The notes: generated from the sequence alone by a model not told the origin. Positions 26,655 through 34,179 are shown, numbered from the stretch's first letter. The stretch: 64,000 nt of DNA from Leifsonia psychrotolerans (GCF_013410665.1 NZ_JACCFM010000001.1:2666001-2730000); one strand, 5' to 3'. A program made the numbers and translations.

Positions 26655-27313
26655 GGTGCGGTCGTTGCCGACCAGACACCCGAACTGCCTCGCCGGTGGC
26701 TGCCGAGCAGATGCGTGTCGACGATGCCAATGGCCTCCATCAGCGCAAACATCGTGGTGGGACCGACGAAGGCGAAGCCGCGTGCGCGGAGCGCTTTCGA
26801 CAGGGCGACGGATTCCACGGATTGCGTGGGTACCTCCGCAGACGTGTGCGGGTGCGGGGTTTCGGCCGGTTGGAATGACCAGACGAAGTCGACCAGACCG
26901 CCGTCGGCCCGCAAGGCGATCGTGGCCCGCGCGTTGGTGATTGTTGCATTCACCTTGAGCCGATTGCGCACGATTCTCGCATCGCCCAGCAGCCGCTCGA
27001 CATCGCGTTCGGTGTAGCCAGCCACAACGTCGGGATCGAAGCCGTCGAACGCCGATCGAAATGCCGGCCGCTTCTTCAAGATCGTCGCCCACGACAGTCC
27101 GGCCTGAAAAGCCTCGAGGCTGATGCGTTCGAACAGCCCGTGCTCGTCACGCACCGGCACTCCCCACTCGGTGTCGTAGTAGTCGCGCATCAGCGGGTCG
27201 GTCGCCGCCCAGGTCGGCCGGGCGAGGCCGTCGTCGCCGCGCACCGTTCCAGCGGGGACAACGGATACCGCACTCGCCGCGGATGCCGCGGCATCCGTTT
27301 TCGGGATGGTCAT
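26651..27313 (-). CDS. tag: DNA-3-methyladenine glycosylase I
   Basis: A Tag-family glycosylase (220 residues). The core DYYDTEWGVPVRDEHGLFER, the catalytic-site LEAFQAGLSWATILKKR and ALSKALRARGFAFVGPTTMF align well with E. coli Tag. The zinc ligands of the E. coli enzyme are mostly absent: the first Cys is replaced in RPTWAATDP, His17 by Tyr in DYYD, and the last Cys by Ser in THLLGSHRRG; only His175 remains. Start: ATG at 27313 sharing one base with the alkB stop, or GTG three bases earlier. It overlaps alkA by four bases. Confidence 0.9.
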   Translation of the reverse strand: MTIPKTDAAASAASAVSVVPAGTVRGDDGLARPTWAATDPLMRDYYDTEWGVPVRDEHGLFERISLEAFQAGLSWATILKKRPAFRSAFDGFDPDVVAGYTERDVERLLGDARIVRNRLKVNATITNARATIALRADGGLVDFVWSFQPAETPHPHTSAEVPTQSVESVALSKALRARGFAFVGPTTMFALMEAIGIVDTHLLGSHRRGSSGVWSATTAP

Positions 27314-27975
27314 CACTCGGAGAGCCCTGTCACGCGCATGGTGATATTGATTCTGCCCGAAGCGAGCCCCGTGGCGCGACTGCCGGTGCCGGGGTAGATC
27401 TTGGGCACACCGTGGAAGGCGAAGCGGCTCGGCCCGCCGAACACGAAGAGGTCACCGGAGACGAGATCGAGGTCGGTGTACGGCTGGCCACGATCGGCCG
27501 TATTGCCGAACCTGAATTTGGCGGTGTCGCCGATGCTCAGTGAGACGACCGGCGCGTCGGACTTCTCGTCTTTGTCTTGGTGCATGCCCATCTTCGCGGT
27601 GTCGCCGTAGTAGTTCACGAGGGCGGCATCCGGTCGATAGGCCGCAGCGGACGTCTGATCGTCGAAGGCCGCGGCCACCGCACGCTGACCGAGCGTGACC
27701 AACCAGTCGGGAAAGTCGAGCACGCGCACGCCGTTGACGTCGCCGGCCTCGCGGGTGTAACGGTAGGGCTGCCAATGCCAGCCCAGGCACACCGTGCGCA
27801 CCGACATATCGTGACCGCCCGGGAGTCGGGCAGCCCGGATCGGCACCGGTCCGCGCGCCCAGCACATGAACTGGGCGACGATATCTTTCTGCTCATGGAG
27901 GTCGAGCCAGCCCGGAACGTGCACGGCACCGGGCGCCACTTCGCGACGCTCCGCCGGGAACAGGGCGTCGGTCAT
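27313..27975 (-). CDS. alkB: Alpha-ketoglutarate-dependent DNA repair dioxygenase AlkB
   Basis: AlkB (220 residues) oxidatively demethylates N1-methyladenine and N3-methylcytosine using Fe(II) and 2-oxoglutarate. The HxD iron motif is in MGMHQDKDE, the distal iron histidine in RFAFHGVPKI and the 2-oxoglutarate-binding arginines in RINITMR. NYYGDTAKMGMH is the family signature. It starts in the ogt stop codon (ATGA) and its stop overlaps the tag start, so the three proteins are tightly coupled. Confidence 0.95.
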   Translation of the reverse strand: MTDALFPAERREVAPGAVHVPGWLDLHEQKDIVAQFMCWARGPVPIRAARLPGGHDMSVRTVCLGWHWQPYRYTREAGDVNGVRVLDFPDWLVTLGQRAVAAAFDDQTSAAAYRPDAALVNYYGDTAKMGMHQDKDEKSDAPVVSLSIGDTAKFRFGNTADRGQPYTDLDLVSGDLFVFGGPSRFAFHGVPKIYPGTGSRATGLASGRINITMRVTGLSE

Positions 27976-28775
27976 CGTGGCTCCGGTCGAACGGCGTCGG
28001 CGAAGTCGGAGGTGCCGGACGCAGCGGCGGCGGCAGCGGCGGAGGCAGCGGCGGAGGCAGCGGAAGCAGGGTCGGAGGCGGCGGACGCAGCGTCGGCGAC
28101 CTCGAGAACGGCGTTCGGCGCAGCCCTCACACGGGCAACCCCCGCCGCCTCCAGGCTGAGCAGCAGGTGCTTAGCCTCGGTCCCCCCGAGGTAGCCACCG
28201 TACGAGCCATCGGAGCGCACGACCCGGTGGCAGGGCACAACGAGCGGCAGAGGGTTTGTTGCGCACGCGGTACCGACCGCCCGCATCGCCCGCGGGCTTC
28301 CCGCAGCGAGCGCGACTTGGGCATAACTCTCGGTGCGGCCGTACGCGATATGAGGCAGGTGGGCGAGCACGCTGAGCCGAAACCCCGTCGAGAGTCGGTG
28401 GTCGAGCTCCAGGTCGAAGGCGTGCCGGGCTCCGGCGAAGTACTCGTCGAGTTCGCGGGCTGCGGCATCCAGGCGTCGCGGTGCGTGCAGGATGCGCGGG
28501 CTCACCAGCGCGGCCAGCCGGTCGAGCACCGCATCATGGTTCTCTCGCTCGAAGGCGATCCGCACGAGGCCCTGCTCGGTCGCAGCCAGCAGAAGCAGTC
28601 CGATCGGGGTATCGAGGGTGCGATAGGCGACGTCGAGGTCGCCGCCGGATGCCGCAGCCGCCTCGAGCGCGGCATGCAGTCGGTCGAGGTCTGCGGGATC
28701 CACGTCGCGGGTGGGGGCGAGCAGATCGGTGAGATCGTGCGTGCCACCGAGGTGCGGAGTAGGTGCGGTGGTCAT
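27972..28775 (-). CDS. ogt: Methylated-DNA--protein-cysteine S-methyltransferase with N-terminal extension
   Basis: An O6-alkylguanine-DNA alkyltransferase, 267 residues. The acceptor Cys is C182 in LPLVVPCHRVVRSDGSYGGY; the ribonuclease-like domain precedes it (YRTLDTPIGLLLLAATEQGL). Residues 1-48 form an extra N-terminal helical region (HDLTDLLAPTRDVDPADLDR and LHAALEAAAASGGDLD) that is not part of minimal Ogt. The C-terminus, after residue 215, is an Ala/Ser-rich low-complexity tail encoded by 12-bp-like repeats. It lacks the Ada N-terminal zinc domain. ATGA overlaps join it to the sigma gene before and alkB after. Confidence 0.92.
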   Translation of the reverse strand: MTTAPTPHLGGTHDLTDLLAPTRDVDPADLDRLHAALEAAAASGGDLDVAYRTLDTPIGLLLLAATEQGLVRIAFERENHDAVLDRLAALVSPRILHAPRRLDAAARELDEYFAGARHAFDLELDHRLSTGFRLSVLAHLPHIAYGRTESYAQVALAAGSPRAMRAVGTACATNPLPLVVPCHRVVRSDGSYGGYLGGTEAKHLLLSLEAAGVARVRAAPNAVLEVADAASAASDPASAASAAASAAAAAAASGTSDFADAVRPEPR

Positions 28776-29308
28776 GGGGAGGTTCCCTCCGCTACGGGTG
28801 CGGGTCTAAGTGTGAGTTCGGGGGTTGGTCGCTCGGGCGGGGGTGCGGCGGCGAGCCGCAGCCTGAGGGCCTTGATGCCGTCGGCGGCAGCGCGTCGGGC
28901 CGCATCCGTCGTGCCGCCGAGAATATCGGCGATATCCCGGTGCGGCAGTCCCGTCAGATAGTGATAGGCGACGGCCTGGCGCTGCTTGGGAGGGAGCGCG
29001 GCGAGCGCGGGCCACAGATCCGGGTCGCTTTTTTCGGGCAGGCCGATCGTGGAGATCGACTCCGGCAGCGTCTCGAGCGGGATCGGTGCGCGGCCTCGGG
29101 CTCGAATCAGGTCGATGGCTTTGCGATGGGCGATGGTCACAAGCCAGGCCTCGACGTTCGCCTCGACGTCGAGCGCCGGGTAGGCGCGTAAGGCCGCAAG
29201 AAACGTCTCGGACCAGGCGTCGTCGGCATCACTGGGGCCGACCACGGCGCGACAGACGCGCAGCACAGTAGCCCCGTGCACGGCGACGATCTGTTCGAAC
29301 GGCTTCAT
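28772..29308 (-). CDS. ECF-like sigma-70 family RNA polymerase sigma factor
   Basis: A 178-residue sigma factor. Region 2 covers about residues 12-85 (SDADDAWSETFLAALRAYP and AWLVTIAHRKAIDLIRARGR); region 4 covers about 105-160 (LPPKQRQAVAYHYLTGLPHR and DIADILGGTTDAARRAAADG). No sigma 1.1/1.2 and no C-terminal extension are present, so it is of ECF type. No anti-sigma gene lies in the window next to it. Its stop overlaps the ogt start (ATGA). I start it at the ATG at 29308 because a promoter-like sequence ends seven bases before it. It probably directs transcription of the repair operon, including itself. Confidence 0.85.
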   Translation of the reverse strand: MKPFEQIVAVHGATVLRVCRAVVGPSDADDAWSETFLAALRAYPALDVEANVEAWLVTIAHRKAIDLIRARGRAPIPLETLPESISTIGLPEKSDPDLWPALAALPPKQRQAVAYHYLTGLPHRDIADILGGTTDAARRAAADGIKALRLRLAAAPPPERPTPELTLRPAPVAEGTSP

Positions 29309-29314
29309 AGTCAC

Positions 29315-29342
29315 ATTATGCAGACGTCCGCCGACAGGTAAA
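29315..29342 (-). promoter_or_regulatory. Promoter-like sequence of the sigma/repair operon
   Basis: Read on the minus strand, TTTACC (29342-29337) and CATAAT (29320-29315) are separated by 16 bases. CATAAT matches the -10 consensus at five of six positions. Transcription would start near 29308, the A of the sigma ATG, so the transcript may be leaderless; no Shine-Dalgarno-like sequence is present between. Confidence 0.5.
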
Positions 29343-29356
29343 CGTGAGATCGCCGG

Positions 29357-29497
29357 TCACACGAGGCGCCCCAGGGCCGCGGCGCTCGGTTCTTCGAGGG
29401 CGAGCAGGAACCGTGTGCGGTCGAGCCGGCTGGCGTACCCGACGAGGTCGCCATCGGCGCCAACCGCCCGGTGCCACGGCCGGATCCGCGAAGTCAC
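29357..29497 (-). pseudogene. 5'-truncated MGMT/ATL-family remnant with PWHR motif
   Basis: A 46-codon open stretch on the minus strand (GTG at 29497 to TGA at 29357) encodes RIRPWHRAVGADGDLVGYAS followed by RLDRTRFLLALEEP. This is the DNA-binding C-terminus of the alkylguanine transferase family, with Trp in place of the acceptor Cys as in alkyltransferase-like (ATL) proteins. A TAA stop lies directly upstream in the same frame and no N-terminal domain is present. The stop codon is 48 bases before the sigma ATG, on the same strand. The break coincides with the inverted repeat at 29504-29541. Confidence 0.65.
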
Positions 29498-29503
29498 CCT
29501 TTA

Positions 29504-29541
29504 CGGTCGAGTTTCCGTCGCACGCCGGCGAAACTCGACCG
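29504..29541. repeat. Perfect 12-bp inverted repeat at the break of the MGMT remnant
   Basis: CGGTCGAGTTTC (29504-29515) is matched by GAAACTCGACCG (29530-29541) around a 14-base loop. It occupies the place where the 5' part of the MGMT-like gene should be. Confidence 0.8.
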
Positions 29542-29584
29542 CACGAGGCGAAGTCGGCGAAAGCGGGGCGCCGACAGAGCGAAA

Positions 29585-29619
29585 GCGGGGCGCCCCCTTT
29601 CGAAAAGGGACGCCCCGCC
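29585..29619 (-). terminator. Terminator of the acetamidase gene
   Basis: GCGGGGCGCCCCCTTTCG pairs with CGAAAAGGGACGCCCCGC with minor mismatches. It lies just downstream (minus strand) of the acetamidase stop codon. Confidence 0.7.
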
Positions 29620-29634
29620 AGACTGCACGACCGG

Positions 29635-30555
29635 TTAGAGAACGCTCTTCGCCAGGCGGTGAATCGTCACGGCGCCGATGGCTTCGAACGGATGCAGCGG
29701 GTCGGGTTCGCCCGAACCTGTCGGACCGCCCAGGCGCGAGTGGCCGACCGCGCTCATCACGGCGTAGGCGTCACCCTTCGTCCAACCGTTGTCCTCGACG
29801 AGGAAGTTGAACATGTCCTCATAGCCACGCTGAATGCTCTCTTGCACCGGGTCGCCCAGGCCGACGAAGATCCACTCGTCGGCCGTCTCGACCCGTGGGG
29901 CGCGCAAGGTCAGCCCGGGCACGACGTCGATGCTGACAACGGCAATACCCTCGGCCTCGATCGCAACGAATGACGATTCGCCCTCGGCCATGATCGCGTG
30001 GATATCGCCGATCGAGAGGTAGGCACCTTCGACCATGACAGGAAGGTAGACGGTCGAGCCGGGCTTGCACTCGGTGACATCCATGTTGCCGCCCTGCGGC
30101 GTGGAAGGCATGATCGTCGAGTTCGCTCCCTCTGCGGGAGCCGTGCCGATACAGCCGATCATGGGGCGCGCGTCGAAGGTATGCCGATCGGTGACGTGCA
30201 CCCCCGCCTCATCGATGGGTACGCGGCGGGTGAACACCTCGTCGCCCATCAGGTGCTGCAACGCGCCTGAGCCGGGCAGGCTCACCGACCAGCCGTGTTC
30301 CTTGAGACGGATCTCGTGGATGGTCACGGCAAGGGCATCGCCGGGCATGGCACCTTCGACGTAGACCGGGCCGGTCACCGGATTGATGCCGACGGTGACC
30401 TTCGCGAGATCTTTGACGTCATGCAGCTGGGCATACACGGCGTCGCTGGTTTCAAAGCCGATGCGCTCCCCCGTGCCCGGCGTGATGCGCAGGGCGGGTT
30501 CGACGTCGGCCGCGAAGCCGAACTTGCCGTGTGACTTGTCGAGAAAATGATCCAC
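29635..30555 (-). CDS. Acetamidase/formamidase family protein
   Basis: An amidase of the FmdA/AmdA family, 306 residues, expected to hydrolyse short aliphatic amides to acid and ammonia. Conserved family segments are TGPVYVEGAMPGDALAVTIH, PMIGCIGTAPAEGANSTIMP, STPQGGNMDVTECKPGSTVY and GDIHAIMAEGE. The ATG directly abuts the upstream permease stop, so both are probably on one transcript with the iminopeptidase. The exact amide is unknown; with a peptidase and a permease it could remove a formyl or acetyl amide. Confidence 0.92.
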   Translation of the reverse strand: MDHFLDKSHGKFGFAADVEPALRITPGTGERIGFETSDAVYAQLHDVKDLAKVTVGINPVTGPVYVEGAMPGDALAVTIHEIRLKEHGWSVSLPGSGALQHLMGDEVFTRRVPIDEAGVHVTDRHTFDARPMIGCIGTAPAEGANSTIMPSTPQGGNMDVTECKPGSTVYLPVMVEGAYLSIGDIHAIMAEGESSFVAIEAEGIAVVSIDVVPGLTLRAPRVETADEWIFVGLGDPVQESIQRGYEDMFNFLVEDNGWTKGDAYAVMSAVGHSRLGGPTGSGEPDPLHPFEAIGAVTIHRLAKSVL

Positions 30556-31989
30556 TTAGACAGCGCTCCGTTCGCCCAATGCCGGCGCCTCACGGCCATC
30601 GGCCTCGCCCGATAGATCGGTCTTGCGACCCGTTGCCCGGTAGTAGAGAAACACGCCGGCGCCGAGGATGAGCCAGACGAGACCGCCGACCTTGGCTTCG
30701 ACTGCGGCGTTCAGCAGCACATAGCCGATGATCAGGAAGCCGACCACGGGCGCAACCAGGTGCAGCAGGTAGTTGCGCGACTTCTTGCGCACCAGGTAGT
30801 GCACGATCACGGCGATGTGCAGCATCATGAAGCCGAACAGCGCACCGAAGTTCACCAGCGACGAAATCAGGTCGATCTGACCGACGAAGAACAGCACGAG
30901 AATCGCGGAGAGCGCAGAGACGAACAGCACGGCATTGCGCGGAATCTGGCGTCCGCTGATTTCGCTGAGGAACTTCGGCAGCTGGCGGTCGCGGCTCATC
31001 GAGAACAGCAGACGCGAGGTTGCAGCCTGCGCAGCCATGGCATTGGCGATACCCACGGCGAGCACGTTGACCACGAAGAATGCGTTCATCCAGCCGGTGT
31101 TTGAGGCGGCCTGAACGATGAGGAAGAAGGCGTTGCCCACCTCGTTGTCGGCGAACGACTCACGGCCACCGGCCAGGGCGCTGGCGAGCCAGGTCTGCAG
31201 AATAAAGCAGAATGCGACGATCACCAGGGCAATGATCATGGCCTTGCCGGCCGAGTTACGGCCACCGGTTGACTCTTCGGCCATAGTTGAGATGCCATCG
31301 AAGCCGAGGAAGCTGAGCACGGCGATCGACAGAGCGGATGCGATCAGCGGCCCGGTCACCTTGCTGGCGTCCCAAATGGGTGCGGTGGTGAGTTCGGCTC
31401 CCGGGATGGTGCCGCTGTTCAGCGCGTTGAAGGCGATGATCACGAAGATCACGATGAAGACGATCTCGACGGCGAGGAAGACACGGTTGATCAGCTTGAT
31501 CGAGCTGATGCCGAGCAGGTTGATCGTCGTGTTGATCGCCACGAAGATGAGCGCCCACATCCAGCGTTCCGTGCCGGGGAAGATTCCGATCATGGATTCT
31601 GCCGCGAAGACGTAGAGGAGCGTCGGCACGAGCAGGTAGTCGAGGAGGATCGCCCAACCGGCGAAGAAGCCGGCCGTGGGATGGATGCCGCGGCCGACGT
31701 AGGAGAACACCGACCCGGCCAGCGGAATCGACTTCGCCATCTGCTGGTAGGCCAAGGCGGTGAAGATCATCGCGATCAGGCCGATCAGGTAGACCAGCGG
31801 CACCATGCCACCCGCGGCGTTGTAGACGACGCCGAAGATGGCCCAGGGTGCGATCGGCACCATGAAGATCAGCCCATAAATGAGCAGGTCCATGGTCGAG
31901 ACCGAACGTTTGAGCTGCTGCTTATAGCCATACGCTTCGAGCTGCTGTTGCGGGGTGAGCTCTGCCGAGCTTGTCGTCACTTTCGACAC
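30556..31989 (-). CDS. APC family amino acid permease
   Basis: A 477-residue amino acid/amine transporter with 12 hydrophobic segments; MDLLIYGLIFMVPIAPWAIF and FLGFDGISTMAEESTGGRNS are characteristic, related to the putrescine/amino acid-type APC branch. GAAAGGA six bases before the GTG at 31989 decides the start; a GTG at 32025 overlapping the iminopeptidase stop would add 12 residues with no ribosome binding site. Located between iminopeptidase and acetamidase genes. Substrate unknown. Confidence 0.88.
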   Translation of the reverse strand: MSKVTTSSAELTPQQQLEAYGYKQQLKRSVSTMDLLIYGLIFMVPIAPWAIFGVVYNAAGGMVPLVYLIGLIAMIFTALAYQQMAKSIPLAGSVFSYVGRGIHPTAGFFAGWAILLDYLLVPTLLYVFAAESMIGIFPGTERWMWALIFVAINTTINLLGISSIKLINRVFLAVEIVFIVIFVIIAFNALNSGTIPGAELTTAPIWDASKVTGPLIASALSIAVLSFLGFDGISTMAEESTGGRNSAGKAMIIALVIVAFCFILQTWLASALAGGRESFADNEVGNAFFLIVQAASNTGWMNAFFVVNVLAVGIANAMAAQAATSRLLFSMSRDRQLPKFLSEISGRQIPRNAVLFVSALSAILVLFFVGQIDLISSLVNFGALFGFMMLHIAVIVHYLVRKKSRNYLLHLVAPVVGFLIIGYVLLNAAVEAKVGGLVWLILGAGVFLYYRATGRKTDLSGEADGREAPALGERSAV

Positions 31990-32021
31990 GGTGGTGTCCT
32001 TTCGAGGGCGGAAAAGTTCGA

Positions 32022-32936
32022 TCACGTGGCCGGATGGCCGTCGTGAGACGCGATGAATTCGGCGATGACTGCGCGGAACTCAGCGGGGTGTTCGAGGTGC
32101 ACGCAGTGGCTCGCGTTGGGGAAGATGTGACTCGTCGCCCCCGTGATGCCGTCGACGAAGGGCTGCCAGGTCTCTGGCGTGGCTTCATCGTGTTCACCGG
32201 CGACGACCAACGTCGGCGCACTGATCGCGCCGAGTCGGTCGATGATGCTCCAGGAGCGCATGCTCCCGATTACATGGAACTCATTGGGGCCGTTCATGGT
32301 GTGGTACACCGTGGGCTCGGCCTCCATCTGGTCGACGCTCTCCTGAAAGTCGACCGGATTGGGGGTGATCATGCAGACGTGACGTTGGTAGAAAACGTCT
32401 GCGGCGCGGAGGTATTCGGGGTCGAGGATGCTGCCGGCTTCTTCATGCCGGGTCAGCGCATCCTGCACATCGGCCGGCAGCTGGGCGCGGAGCGCACGCG
32501 CACCGTCCGCCCAGAGCTGCATGGATGCCGGGGAATTGCAGATCATGACACTGGCCAGGCCCGCTGGGCGCCGAGTGGCGATCTCAGCGGCGAGCATTCC
32601 GCCCCACGACTGGCCGAGGAGGTGGTACTCGGTGAGTCCGAGCTGTTCGACCAGGTTGAGAAACTCATCGACGAAGAGCTGGGGATTCCAGAACTCGGCT
32701 GGTGCATCGGGCAGGTGGGTGCTGTTGCCGCACCCCAACTGGTCATAGTGAATGACAGTTCGGCCGGTGGAGGCGAGTTCGCCGATGTTGCGCACATAGT
32801 TGTGCGCCATACCGGGGCCGCCGTGCAGCACGATGAGCGGAAGCGCACCCTCGAGCGGCTGTTCGGGCTCGGTCAGGCGAACCCAGGTCTTCCATTCGCG
32901 GAAAGGGATGGTGGTGCTGGTGGAGACGTGGTGCAC
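32022..32936 (-). CDS. pip: Proline iminopeptidase family alpha/beta hydrolase
   Basis: A 304-residue peptidase of family S33 that releases an N-terminal proline or related residue. The oxyanion HGGPGMAHNYV motif, the nucleophile S110 in GQSWGGMLA, the acid in VAGEHDEATPETW and the catalytic His in NASHCVHLEHP are all in place. AAGGAG before the GTG at 32936 sets the start. First gene of the three-gene locus on the minus strand, divergent from the GntR regulator. Preference for proline is inferred from family. Confidence 0.88.
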   Translation of the reverse strand: MHHVSTSTTIPFREWKTWVRLTEPEQPLEGALPLIVLHGGPGMAHNYVRNIGELASTGRTVIHYDQLGCGNSTHLPDAPAEFWNPQLFVDEFLNLVEQLGLTEYHLLGQSWGGMLAAEIATRRPAGLASVMICNSPASMQLWADGARALRAQLPADVQDALTRHEEAGSILDPEYLRAADVFYQRHVCMITPNPVDFQESVDQMEAEPTVYHTMNGPNEFHVIGSMRSWSIIDRLGAISAPTLVVAGEHDEATPETWQPFVDGITGATSHIFPNASHCVHLEHPAEFRAVIAEFIASHDGHPAT

Positions 32937-33024
32937 GGCACTCCTTCGTCGGCGGCGGGGCGCAGTGTGCGCATCCGGAGCAAGCACCCACACTGCGACG
33001 CCGAACCGGTGAGCAATATCATGG

Positions 33025-33053
33025 ACTATAAAAGGTCTCAGTTCAAGACCATT
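33025..33053. promoter_or_regulatory. Candidate GntR operator overlapping the pip promoter
   Basis: AAAGGTCT (33031-33038) and AGACCATT (33046-33053) form an inverted repeat with one mismatch and a 7-base centre, containing the GGTCT/AGACC half-sites common to FadR-type GntR regulators. On the minus strand TATAGT (33030-33025) is a good -10 box for pip, placing the operator directly upstream, in the spacer region. Confidence 0.5.
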
Positions 33054-33115
33054 TGAATGTCTTACCATGGGCGAGACACGGATTTCGACCCGAATTCGGC
33101 TCGACCAAATGAGGA

Positions 33116-33919
33116 GTGGGGGCTTCTATCACCGAAAACGTAGGCCGACTCGGGGGCACACCTCCGCTCGACCAGGAACCCACGGGTTCGCTCAGCGTTC
33201 CGTTTTCTGGACCCTCGCGGATCGATGAGATCACCGACCGACTCATCACGGCCATCGCCATCGGCGAGTATTTGCCCGGCTCGAAGCTGCCGCCTGAACG
33301 TGAGCTTGCCGCCGCTCTTCGAGTCGGACGCATGACCGTGCGGGCTGCCCTCGCACGGCTCGTCGAGCATGGCCTCCTCGAGACCCAGCGGGGTCGCGGC
33401 GGCGGGTCGTTCGTGCGGGAAGCGTGGGCTGCTCCATCCGGCGCTTCGGTGCACCGATCCCTCACGACGCGGTGGGCGGACATGCTCGACACCTCCGAAG
33501 CCGTCAGCCGCCTGCAGGGAACCCTCGCCCGAGCCGCAGCAGAGAACCGCACTGCCGAGGACGTCGTGATACTCCGGCAACGGCTCGAGGCTTTCCGCGC
33601 CGCCGACTCTGGCTTGCACTCGCAAAAAGCCGACGAGCGGCTTCACCTCGCCATCGGCGAGGCCTCCCATAACGCCACGCTCCAGGGCGTGGTTCTCGAC
33701 CTCGATTCACGCATCAGCATCTCGGCTCCATCGCACCTCTGGGGCGAGCCGGAGGGGATGGCCGCGATGGAGCGGCGGGCTCTGGCCGAACACGAGCAGC
33801 TCGTTGCCGCGATCTGCGACCGGCGCGCAAACGACGCGAGCGCAATCGCCCGCGAGCACGCCCGCATCGATGTCGAACTCTTGGAGTCTGCACTGCGTCG
33901 AGCCGGCACGAGGCCTTGA
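33116..33919 (+). CDS. GntR family regulator (FadR subfamily)
   Basis: A 267-residue repressor or activator with an N-terminal winged HTH (ITDRLITAIAIGEYLPGSKL, PPERELAAALRVGRMTVRAA and LVEHGLLETQRGRGGGSFVR) and a C-terminal all-helical FCD domain (residues about 120-260). It is divergent from the iminopeptidase/permease/acetamidase genes and probably controls them in response to a metabolite. GTG start taken because no later start lies before the HTH; GAGGA is close upstream, so start assignment is moderate. Confidence 0.85.
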   Translation: MGASITENVGRLGGTPPLDQEPTGSLSVPFSGPSRIDEITDRLITAIAIGEYLPGSKLPPERELAAALRVGRMTVRAALARLVEHGLLETQRGRGGGSFVREAWAAPSGASVHRSLTTRWADMLDTSEAVSRLQGTLARAAAENRTAEDVVILRQRLEAFRAADSGLHSQKADERLHLAIGEASHNATLQGVVLDLDSRISISAPSHLWGEPEGMAAMERRALAEHEQLVAAICDRRANDASAIAREHARIDVELLESALRRAGTRP

Positions 33920-33987
33920 GCGCCCCCACACCAGCTCTGGGCAGATGATCCCCCGCGGCGTAGCCTGGCGCTACGGAGGTGGATGCC

Positions 33988-34179
33988 ATGCAGGCTGCAG
34001 TTGGCGACCGAATTCTGATCCGAGGCAAGACCGTCGAGACCCCGGATCGCCACGGCGAGATTATCGAAGTGCGTGGGGCCGAGGGTGGCCCGCCCTATCT
34101 GGTGCGCTTTGAAAACGGGCACGAAACGGTGGTGTTCCCCGGCTCCGACTTCGTGGTTGACCGTCCCCCACAGCCCTGA
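33988..34179 (+). CDS. DUF1918 domain protein
   Basis: A 63-residue protein made of one small beta-barrel-like domain, recognised by AAVGDRILIRGKTVETPDRH, GEIIEVRG and YLVRFENGHETVVFPGSD. The ATG at 33988 lies eight bases after GGAGG; an ATG nine bases upstream is too close to it. Function of DUF1918 is unknown. Confidence 0.85.
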   Translation: MQAAVGDRILIRGKTVETPDRHGEIIEVRGAEGGPPYLVRFENGHETVVFPGSDFVVDRPPQP

